From Agapanthus africanus (Eukaryota; Streptophyta; Magnoliopsida; Asparagales; Amaryllidaceae), in NCBI GenBank assembly GCA_030015575.1, contig CM057347.1:511007176-511071175 (forward strand): a stretch of DNA of 64,000 bases, given 5' to 3'. Under the pieces are notes generated by a model. The model searched no databases, was not told the DNA's origin, and was given only the letters and a program-made list of their open reading frames with translations. A program made the translations under genes and the position numbers. Positions 32,467 to 41,527 of this stretch are shown here, in pieces. How positions within the stretch are numbered: position 1 is the first letter of the stretch; the number at the start of each line of letters is the position of its first letter.

Positions 32467-32713
32467 ACTCACGTGCAGACACGTGAGAGCAACGCTGTCA
32501 GGGCATTTGTTCCCTGATTAAAAATCAGGAAAAAGCTTCAGAGGAAGCATCACGTGCTCACACGTGACCAGTGGTCACGTGTTGGCACGTGATGGTTAAA
32601 GCAGCGGCAAAGAGCAGAGCGTAGAAGAGGAGTCCCTTCAGGGGGTCACGTGCTCACACGTGACCGGGGGTCACGTGCTCACACGTGACCAATGGTCACG
32701 TGGCAACACGTGA
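32467..32713. promoter_or_regulatory. Cluster of six paired CACGTG (G-box) hairpins
   Basis: Inverted pairs such as GGTCACGTG ctca CACGTGACC (32643-32664 and 32667-32688), CTCACGTG caga CACGTGAG (about 32468-32487), and similar pairs at about 32550, 32574 and 32693. Each gives two G-box words (bZIP/bHLH sites) and an 8-10 bp stem with a 4-nt loop. Confidence 0.7.
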
Positions 32714-33033
32714 CTGGCTTTAAAAGCCCTGCTGTTCAACAGAATTAAATTCTGAATAAAATCATTTAAATCTTTCCAAAATGGAGAAGAATTATATAAA
32801 ACCGTTGGATTAAGAATCCGAGAGTGATTAAATATCACCAATTTATGGAAAAATCTTGGACATGGAAAGATTTCTCCTAAATCTCACCGAAATAACAGAA
32901 AGAATATCTTTGGATTTAAAATCCAACGGTGAATAAAATTCACCTAATAATCTAAAGGCCCGGATCAATGATGAAAATAAATCAAATTTTTCAATGAAAG
33001 ATTTACCAAACAGATTGATTCTTTTCCTTCTCC

Positions 33034-33041
33034 TATAAATA
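33034..33041 (+). promoter_or_regulatory. Tat1 LTR TATA box
   Basis: TATAAATA in cttctcctataaataggagc; the same context recurs at 52719 and 62581 in the Tat-B LTRs, marking the U3/R border. Confidence 0.7.
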
Positions 33042-33772
33042 GGAGCCAAAGGAGAGAGTTTTAAAGAAGATACAGAGAGATAGAGCTTTGGAATCTTGAA
33101 AATTCAGAGAGAGAAAAAGGAGAATTTAACTCTCTACAAAGAAAAACCCTACGTAAGAAAAGAAAGGGGAAAAAGGCTTCAAAAAAGAGAATTTAATTCT
33201 CAAAATAAAGAGTTTAACTCTTCTATAAAAAAAACTTAGTTCTTTCTCTGGTTGAAGATCTGCAAAGTGCACATCTCCCCATAGGTTGAGAATTTAATTC
33301 TCATTGGGTCGAGATCCTGCCATGCAGATCTAAAACATAGAGGAGGAATTGAGTTTTGAGAATTTAATTCTCATAAAGTTATAGGTGTTTAATTTCTCCA
33401 AGATAAAATTAGGGTTTAACCCTATGTGAGAATTCAATTCTCCAAAGATTATAGGAATTTAATTCCTTCAAGATGGACAGAACTAGGGTTTAACCCTAAT
33501 TGATAATTTAATTCTCTCAAGCTCACAGGAATTTAATTCCCCTTAAAATAAACTAGGGTTTTACCCTATGTCAGAACTTGATTCCTTACATACATGAGAG
33601 TTTGACTCCTACAGAAGGAAAGTTAGGGTTTAGCCCTATCTAAAAATATAATTCTTCAAAAGAAAATAGGAATTTAATTCCTCTAAAGTTATTGCTAGGG
33701 TTTAACCCTATGAAGAATTTAATTCTTAAAAAGACAAACAGATCTTTAAACAGGAAAGAACCAGGGTCACGT

Positions 33773-33999
33773 GTCCCCACGTGACCCCTGTAAAGATCCA
33801 CAGAAAAGAAACTCTAGGGCGCCCTCACGTGTCACCACGTGACCCCTAATGAGTATTCTAATAAACCAGGGTATGAGCACCCATCACGTGCCCACACGTG
33901 ATGGCTGTCAGAATTAAAAGTGTTAAACCCTTATCTACAGAACAAACTGAAGGGGATCTGGCCACACCTTTTGGATGCCATCACGTGCTCCCACGTGAT
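33773..33999. promoter_or_regulatory. Second cluster of paired CACGTG hairpins
   Basis: Four inverted pairs: GGGTCACGTG tccc CACGTGACCC, CTCACGTG tcac CACGTGAC, ATCACGTG ccca CACGTGAT, and ATCACGTG ctc CCACGTGAT. Confidence 0.7.
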
Positions 34000-34555
34000 C
34001 TCCCCCTCTTTTAGTGTTTAACACTAATCTGATAATTTCGTTGCCAGTATTTAACACTGTTATCTGTTAGTGTTTAATACTAATTTGAGAATCATAATTT
34101 TTAGTGTTTAACACTAATCTGATAATTTCGTTGCCAGTGTTTAACACTGTTATCTGTTAGTATTTAACACTAATTTGAGAATCATAATTTTTAGTGTTTA
34201 ACACTAATTTGATAATCTTATTTCCAGTGTTCAACACTGTTGGTCTTTAGTGTTTAACACTAGCTGTAGCCCAATTGACTAACTTTCTAGAGGCAAAGCC
34301 TCCTCTTCAATGGACCAACAGAGGGCCAATATTCTAAACTTGATTGGACTTATCCCAAGTTGGCCATAAGTCCTCAATTCAGACTTAATTGAACCAATGG
34401 GCTCATAACATAATTAACTGGTCTTGGTTCCAAATTGGACTATAGATCACTTAATCTACCTTGGTTCAAGGGTACATCTCTTCACTCCTTTGATATTTGT
34501 CGTTGTAATTCCTCAACGTCTTCAAAGAAGTGACGGGTCCCAACGACCATACATT

Positions 34556-34810
34556 TCACGGACTGTGGGGTTCTTAAACTCATGGACTATGATGTCCTTA
34601 ACCTTGACCGGGATGTCTTAAAACTAACAACGGACTATGACGTCCTTAACCTTGACCGTGATGTCTTAAAACTAACGATGGACTGTGGATTCCTTAAATC
34701 CACGGACTATGATGTCCTTAACCTTGACCGCAACGTCTTAAAACTAACATTGGACCGCAATGTCCTTAAACTACTTATCGACCGCAATGTCATTAAACTA
34801 AATAATTGAG
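34556..34810 (+). repeat. 70-bp tandem repeats in the Tat1 LTR
   Basis: Units with cggactatgatgtccttaac and cttgaccgtgatgtctt repeat three to four times, ending with GGACcgcaatGTCC units. They are homologous to 26346-26930. Confidence 0.75.
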
Positions 34811-35350
34811 CCCCCAATTGCTCTCTTGTTGGATCTAAAACGATCCCGTTAAGTTGATCTTAGTCTAAAAACTAGACTAACGTATCCTTAACTAACGTTT
34901 AAGTTGATCTTAGCCTCAAATAAGGATAACGTATCCTTAAACACCCCCCCAAACCCAAATCTAAGAAAGATACGGATTTGGACTAATCCACGTCCTACGG
35001 GCGACAACACCAAATAGTCTCCGTATACAATCCACGGGTAACCGAACACAAAACAAACACACACGACATGAAGTGACCATATAGAGAAGGAGAAAGTGGT
35101 TACCGCGATGCGGTAGCGTAATTAACTGAAGGGGCTTGCGCCTGCAGGGAAGTGCGTCCCCACAATCAAAAACCCCTCAAGGGGGAATCTGACGAAGTCT
35201 GCTATATCGGACGCATCCATTTAAACCTTCGATACATGGTACCATAAATCAACTTGGCATCTTCGGAGAGTTGGACGGATAGCACCAATTAGCATCTGCC
35301 CCGAATCTCAGGCAAGACGTCCCTGTCGCGCCGTCTTTCGGAGGGGAACA

Positions 35351-35433
35351 TCGACACTAGACCCTAAACGAAGATCTATTTTAAAATGGCGGAACTTGTT
35401 ATAGATAGATCCGTTTGCTAATAAAGAATATAA
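35351..35433. other. Short stretch between Tat1 and a solo LTR
   Basis: 83 bp after the Tat1 LTR end with no recognisable feature. It may be part of the Tat-A 5' LTR or the original target DNA. Confidence 0.4.
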
Positions 35434-37431
35434 TGTAGGAATTTGGGTTGAAAATAGTGAGTTTTATATCATGAAACGACGCCCCTAAAAGGCAACGTTG
35501 AATCTGGAATTCACCGCACATGCCACGTTCCAAAATCTATATTAAACTGAATACAACTTGTAACCTAATTTTTTAGGGCTCGTATCGAAGCCAACAGATA
35601 AAATCACAATATCCCATAGTTTATCTCTAAATTTTAATAAGTTATAATGATGAAAACTGAGGCGATTCATGGCTCTGAACTGCAGTCCGGGGCAAGAATC
35701 TCCGCCTTTGCTTGTTTTAGAACGCATATATCTCACCATTTAAATGTACAAGTGTGCGGAAAAATACATAAAAGTGTGGAGAATTGAATTATATTTCTAA
35801 CGGTGCTGTTCTCATTGCATTCCAGTGTCGTTTGATATTTATAACACTTTTTAAACCGTAGATGTGTACTGTAGTTTCTTGCAGAACCAGAATGTATACC
35901 TTAACCTTAGACAGTGTATATATCCCTGCATACAGTGGATATTATCGATCTGTCTGATGCGTTGGAAATATAACAGATAAATATAAATATTATCTAACTA
36001 TAGCATTGCCTAATTATGATCAAAAAAGTAAGTAAAACGTGTTACGAAACGGACTTCCAGTTCAGAAATTGGATTTCCAGCAGTAAACACTTAAAATGGA
36101 TGGACCGTAACTCACAAAACTGATACCCGATTGACTCAAAACTAATTTTACCGTACAGATAATTTAATACACTGTTTACTCTTTTTATATTATTTTGCTA
36201 AATTATGCACGTGTGATTTTATGTGATTTTTCTAATCCAACCGACACCGGTTGCTCACATGTATTCAGTAGTGCATTTACTGTACCCCCATCATGTTGCA
36301 TGACTGTTATACCCTTATGAATAGTGTTCATTTGCATCGATATCCTAGTGACCGTGTTACATTACTAAGCTATAAATGTTAGTGATTGTATTGTGGCAAG
36401 TACGTTAGTATAAAAGCGTGATTGAATAATGGAAGTGATACGTACTTGTACACAATCAGCGGAACCAGTTAATTATTGTATTATCGACGCCTATGGGGCA
36501 TATATAAATGTAACTATAACTGGTATGGGACGGATATGGAAGCACTTATATTATTTTCATAGGTAAGACACCGAGCACTGTCTATTTATCTTGGATACCA
36601 GTTGAGACATGCTTGATGGAGACCCTGTCTCCAATTCTCATGTAGACTTATCATGGAGCGACTAGTATTTAGATTCATGGTCGGTGTTGGATGTAGACCG
36701 CGGGGTGTGGGATAGTTTGAGTGTGAGTTCGATCAATGGAATCTTAGGAGTCCCACTGTCGTCATATTTCGTGATTTCGGGATTTGTACTGATCGTGTTT
36801 CTGATTCTTACTGATCATGATTCGGGCGTGTATTCCCTTGCCCCTAGGGGTTACCCTTGGGTTGGGGATACTTCTGCGGTAGTTGACGCTCACACTTGGA
36901 CTGATGATAAGTTTAGTGACTTGGACATTGAGACTTAGAGACTGATTGCTTTAGTGACATGGACATTGCATTGATTACTGATTTGATACGCATGCTTTAC
37001 TGTTGACTTGTACCAGTTATTTCATGCTTACGTCATTACTCTATGTTTGCTGCTTCATGTTTATCATCATTGCATGTATTACCTATATATATAGATATAT
37101 TGCTATTGTGTCGCTCTGACGATCTGAGTATGCATGCTCAAAGTGAGAAGTGGACTTAGCTCAAATCAGGATCTGTCTTACCTCGAGGATACTGCGGACA
37201 TCTAGATTAGCGACGCCAGTGCTATCCTTTCCTTTGACTCTATCTGGTTAGTTTTACATCTATTTTGATAGACTTAGTGACTGCATTTCTCATTACTTGT
37301 GCTATAATTACCGATTACCACGTAATGCTAGAAGCCGAAGTGTGACTATGGCAGGATAATTCCTTGACCGTAGGAGCATGGCTGGCCTTATCACCACGCG
37401 TATTCCGTATTTTGAGAAGTGGGGCGTGACA
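35434..37431 (+). mobile_element. Diverged solo LTR related to the tandem-array LTR
   Basis: It ends in GGGGCGTGACA (37431), the reverse complement of the array LTR's TGTCACGCCCC. Several blocks match the array LTR reversed: aaacggacttccag near 36055 (array 1508), cggggtgtgggatagtttga near 36700 (array 875), and a degraded form of the 20-bp palindrome near 35675. It starts at about 35434 (TGTAGGAATT). ATAA flanks both sides (35430-35433 and 37432-37435), a possible 4-bp remnant of a target duplication. It is shorter than 3.55 kb, so parts of U3, including the GA tract, are missing. It is much older than the array. Confidence 0.65.
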
Positions 37432-38007
37432 ATAATAAATGAATTTAAGCCTCCTGGGGGCGCCCGACCCGTACACCCCTTCCTTCTAAATGTTGTCGGG
37501 TTCCCCAAAAGGGATACCCGCTCCCCTTTAAGAAAGCCGGCCCCCTCCCTAAAGGGGGAGCTGGCCCCTTCTTAAAAAGGGAAGCCGGCCTCCCATAGGG
37601 GAGTCGACTCCGACTCTCCTTCTAAAGGGGGAGCCACCCCGGATTCCTCTGTGGTACCCAGATCCGGGTCTCCCCTTCCCGGAGGCATCCAAACCTTTAT
37701 CTTTAATAAATAAAAGTAAATAAAAACAAAAAATTTAATAAAGTATAAATAAACAAAAAAATGAATGAAAAAACATGTCGTCTTTCTTTTCAAACACACA
37801 CATTTCATACTAAGTTCGCATAATCGCCAGACCCGTTAATTGGATGTTCTCTCGCCTCAAAACGGGAGATAATTAATTGCAGTTTTGTTCGCGGCTGCCG
37901 GAAATTAGAATCCCCACAGTAAATAAATTCTCATTGGGTGGGGGAATCTATACAACGCATGACAAGCGAGCGCATCCATACCAATGGGTGACAAAAAACA
38001 CTCTACA
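37432..38007 (+). mobile_element. End of the Tat-A 5' LTR
   Basis: It ends ...actctACA just before a Tat-type primer-binding site. 37480-37690 is packed with hairpins whose arms are C/G-rich and whose loops are TAAA-like (ccctccctaaaggggga; ccccttcttaaaaaggg; ctccttctaaagggggag). 37690-37860 is A/T-rich and has no ORF. The LTR's left end is not recognisable; it may be split by the solo LTR to its left. Confidence 0.5.
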
Positions 38008-38012
38008 GATTC

Positions 38013-38030
38013 TGGCACACCCGGTGGGAC
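38013..38030 (+). other. Primer-binding site of Tat-A
   Basis: TGGCACACCCGGTGGGAC, 5 bp after the LTR end ACA. TGGCAYGCCCGGTGGGAC-type sites are usual in Tat elements; the aligned Tat-B site at 54847 has decayed. Confidence 0.65.
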
Positions 38031-38151
38031 CTATCTCTCCTCCCATCTTTCGGATCACATATATATCGTTGTTTATACTGAAATCATGCTCTTTTATGCA
38101 GCAATCAACTTTCAACAATCAACAATCAATAAGAATCAATATCGCTCAACG

Positions 38152-39163
38152 ATGTCTCAACAAACAAGCTCAGTTTCTAACGCGATCACCGCCGCATACA
38201 CGCTCAAGACAGCTGCTAATGTAACTCTTCCGTCAAGTCCCATGCAGCAGTGGGCAGAACAGCTAGTTCAGTTCAGGTCTATCCTATTCACCCCAGTCTT
38301 CAATGATCCTACCGTGGAGACGCCGATGAATCAAATGGACAAACCAGTCTCCATAGGGAAAAGGCCGAACGTCATAGTTTATAGGATGCCTGAGTCAGCG
38401 CACAAGTTTGTATTCAATCGGCTCTCTGCCACTCCAACTGGGGGCAAGGTCGTTAGCTTAAAAGGGGCAATGAGATGTCAAGGGCCAGCCCAGATGAGGC
38501 CCACGACAACGGCACACACAAGCTTCTTCTCCAGACTCCCAGTCAATCAGCCTACGGTGGCCACCAAGAAAACAGATGCTCGCCAAATCCTCAAAACTGA
38601 GAAGCTAAGGTAGAAACGACTCAAATACCAAGCCAATAAAAGGGTTAGGACTCCTGCTAAATTGTACTTCGTGATATTTCAAGAACATGGTTACCCCGCG
38701 ACAAAAGCCAAACCGGCCATAAAAATCTGCAATTCGTTTGAACCGCTAAAATTCGTTAAGAAAAATGGCATAACGGCGAAGATCAAGAAAACAGCGATTC
38801 AAAGAATTCAGCAAAGAGTCAAGTCCAATCCCCAGAATCAAAAGCATGATCTCATCAAGAGACCACCAAGCACTCCTGACCATGCGGAAGCAACAAAAGA
38901 TATCCAAGCGAAGGGTACTGATTTTATTCAAAGAAGCGGTCGGACCGACTGCACTCAGTCCCTTGTCCTTCCCTAAGAGGAGCGAACTAAGGCAATGTCC
39001 CAGAAGCCCCGCAAATACCATTATCGATGATGAGGCACTGGATGGATACACAATCCATACAGTCTACGTGGTGGGACCCAGAAGAACAAGTCCTTCTAGG
39101 CTTCACAGTCAGGATAAAGAGATCACTGTTGTCCAATCCCAACCCGGTTCGGACGATGTTTAA
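38152..39163 (+). pseudogene. Tat-A gag N-terminal region, broken
   Basis: Starts MSQQTSSVSNAITAAY at 38152, has a stop at 38611-38613, continues in frame to 38976, then moves to another frame (ending 39163, with IDDEALDGYTIHTVYVVG). It has an FVFNRLSATP motif like the SVFxRL repeats of Tat-B and many Lys/Arg/Gln. No capsid or knuckle is visible. The product would be the basic N-terminal part of a Tat Gag. It is cut off at 39613 by the Athila insertion. Confidence 0.6.
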
Positions 39164-39613
39164 GCCTCTGCTCAGGTGATTAAGCAAAAATAAATCACAC
39201 TTCCTGAAGGGTCGGACGGCAATGATATATTAGCCTTCCCCCCCAAAGACACGGAGCGAACATTGTTCTAAGATCTCCAGAAGCAGCTACATAACAGAGA
39301 CAAGGAGTTGGCTAAGGTCTATTCCAAAATCGATGATTTGATAAACGGCGCGGCGAACCTCATAACCCAAGTCGTTCGGATACAGCCATAGCAAAATCAA
39401 TGCTCTATACATGAACCAGGGAGTGACGTCTTGAAACAGCCAACAACTATTCCCTTTAGCCCGAGAATGGGGGATCTTCATGAAAATCAATGGCAGCTAG
39501 CTTCCAAGGAAATTCTGATACTTGACCGCAGCAAATTGACACGGAACAAGATCAAAGGCAATTCATCGATAGTTGAAGCCGAAGTATAGAAAGACCGCAC
39601 TAATAATGGAAGG
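39164..39613 (+). pseudogene. Tat-A gag, decayed continuation
   Basis: No long frame. Fragments read as a charged, coiled-coil-like stretch (EQLHNRDKELAKVYSKIDD-like around 39280-39340). It ends abruptly at the Athila LTR. Confidence 0.4.
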
Positions 39614-41209
39614 TGATGGGTATTTTATTAATCTCCAAATTTAACCGCAAGTATAAAAGTTCTCGCAGTTGTACTTGAGGATCGTTCGCACAGAGAGGTG
39701 TGTTAACTACCTTTAAACTAAATTAAGGAATGCAAGGAAATATAAAAGATTGGTTTTTATAAAGAGAAAAGTCTAGGGTTTTGTATTGTTTTATTTTCTA
39801 AGTTTGGTTTAAGAGATACTTCTTCTTTTCTAGATATATATTTAATATGTTTTCTATCAATTAAAACAAAAGTATAGGTTATATTAATTATATTTGAAAA
39901 TAACCTATCAATTATTAAAACATCATTTAGAAACTATATCAAATATCTATATTTCTAGTTAATTAAAAGTACCATCGCTTTAATCTTCAATTAACAGTAT
40001 TAGGTAGCTAATCTATACTATTATTTTATTGAATTAACTTAGAACCCTTTAATTACCTAGGTATAATTTATTTTAATCTAATTCTTTTCTTACCGTCCCT
40101 AATTAGGTTTCTAGTTTGTTGGACCGTCATTAGCCTAATGAGTTTTTAGGTGTATTATTAATTTCTAGATCTAATTCAAAGCGTCAATTATCCCTATAAG
40201 ATCTAGTTTATATGATGAAAACATTAAAAAAATGGAATTAAATCAAAAGAAACTTCATAAATTTAGCAAAAGAAAAGAAGAGTTTGAAATTGTCCAACCA
40301 CTAGAATTAAACAACACAAATCCTAAAATGAAATTAAATACTCATCATAATTAAAGATAAAAGAAGTTTTATTGGTATAATGAAATACTTATAAGTATGA
40401 TTTATCTCCCTCTAGAAAACCCTATGTTGAAGACAATGAGAGAGAGATGAAATCCTAAGGCTATATAAGTACTTATATAGGACTAAGGAAGATTGGACAA
40501 TAAGTAATAGAAAATACAAGAGATTCTACTTACTAACAATTATGATAATCTAATCTAATTGCTCTATTAGGTACTGTTGCCTGCCTTTAGAATTTTCAAA
40601 ATACGAAACCCTACAACTCATATTAATTTAGGTGGAAAGACGATCGTGCCCATAAAAAATCTCATCAAACGGCCCAAAATCAACTGCTGATCCGCTACCG
40701 TTTGGCTATATTGGCCACTGGCCCGCCACCGTTTTTAGGTTTCGTGGCTCCAGATTTTTTCTGTGATTTTATTGTCAATTTAGATGATTTTTTAGCTCAT
40801 AAAATCTTGAATATCTCGCTGTATCTCTGTAGTTACGTAGATCTCCGAATTGTTCCCATATTTGGCATATAATTAGGCATGTTGATTTGTTGTTTTTGAT
40901 TTGATTTGATTTCTCTATTTGATTTGTTATTGTGATGATTGATTCATCTTTATTTGTTGCAACCTTTGTTGATTTGTAATGATATTCCCAAATTTTTTCC
41001 AAAATTTGCAAGTTGTATTTTGATTTTCAGAATAATTGCCTTAAGTCTCTATTGTACGCACGTAATCCTTATTTTAGGACATTTTTTTGTCCTTTTGCAT
41101 TCAAGCCCTGTTATCTGTAATAATTCATAAAAGATGTCCGGAATACTATAATATATGACAATAACATGATAAATGGGTTAGAAAAATGTGCAATAAATTA
41201 CACCTATCA
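39614..41209 (-). mobile_element. Athila 3' LTR
   Basis: 1596 bp. The plus-strand left end is TGATGGGTATTTTATTAATC and the right end ...ACACCTATCA, so the minus strand begins TGATAGGTGTAATT. The left 85 bp match 51497-51579 (ttattaatctccaaatttaa, then ccgcaagtata and cgcagttgtacttgag), the start of the other LTR. A polypurine tract abuts it at 41210. The length is typical for Athila. Confidence 0.85.
40472..40481 (-). promoter_or_regulatory. Possible Athila LTR TATA box
   Basis: Minus-strand CCTATATAAG within the LTR; position and sequence fit a TATA element. Confidence 0.4.
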
Positions 41210-41227
41210 AATACCCCCACACTTATC
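41210..41227 (-). other. Athila polypurine tract
   Basis: Minus strand GATAAGTGTGGGGGTATT immediately before the LTR start TGATAGG; the AAGTGTGGGGG core is characteristic of Athila elements. Confidence 0.8.
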
Positions 41228-41527
41228 TTTTGCTAGTTCTCGAGCAAATCTAAGGTTTCAAAATCTAAACTAAACTACTATCTAATTAAATTCTACTCCT
41301 ACTCATATTCCTATAAAATAAAATATAGGAAACAAAAATATGAAAATGAAAACTATATACAAAGATAGGAATAGATAAGAAAAATACGAAAAATAAGAGT
41401 TTAAACTTTACTAGATTTTCAGTCGTCATGAACCATGTCTTAATAGACTTTGATATTTGCTGAAAATTACTTCTTCATCATTCTTTCAATCTTTCCTATT
41501 TATTTTTCTTCCAAACATGATCATATA

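Larger units (their letters stand above)
31820..34270. repeat. Dense field of short palindromes, stem-TTTAA-stem, Tat1 LTR
   Basis: Successive words are near-perfect palindromes with AT cores and different arms: gggaattaaattccc, aagaacttagttctt, cagagttaaactctg, gagaatttaattctc, agggtttaaccct, aggaatttaattcct, tagtgtttaacacta, ggatttaaaatcc, ggtgaataaaattcacc. They occur every 15-60 bp for about 2.4 kb. The same architecture fills the Tat-B LTRs (51950-53570, 61740-63440). Confidence 0.8.
16519..35350 (+). mobile_element. Tat1: Tat-lineage Ty3/gypsy retrotransposon, 5' part missing from window
   Basis: Plus-strand order: end of gag, protease, linker, RT, RNase H, second (archaeal-type) RNase H, integrase, about 8.5 kb of structured 3' region with an antisense gene, 3' LTR ending at 35350. 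A second RNase H between RNase H and integrase is diagnostic for the plant Tat lineage (Ogre, Retand, Grande and relatives). The element enters in the middle of gag directly at the array border, so the tandem array probably inserted into it and the 5' LTR lies to the left. Coding regions are broken by stops and frameshifts. Confidence 0.85.
31625..35350 (+). mobile_element. Tat1 3' LTR (left end uncertain)
   Basis: The right end, ...GAGGGGAACA at 35350, aligns with the Tat-B LTR end ...GGCGGCAAACA at 54841; both are preceded by the shared stretch cttgcgcctgcagggaag, then tggacggata and atctgcccc. The promoter region tcctataaatagg at 33034 aligns with the Tat-B LTR TATA. The left end is either TGTTTGG at 31625 after a purine tract or TGTTCCAGAGCC at 31982, which resembles the Tat-B LTR start TGTTCCCGCC. 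The interior is dominated by short palindromes and paired CACGTG words. 34556-34810 carries the 70-bp repeats also seen at 26346-26930. Confidence 0.6.

Noticed and set aside
36684-36938. 84-codon plus ORF
   Set aside because: Lies wholly in the diverged solo LTR and corresponds to LTR noncoding sequence in the array.
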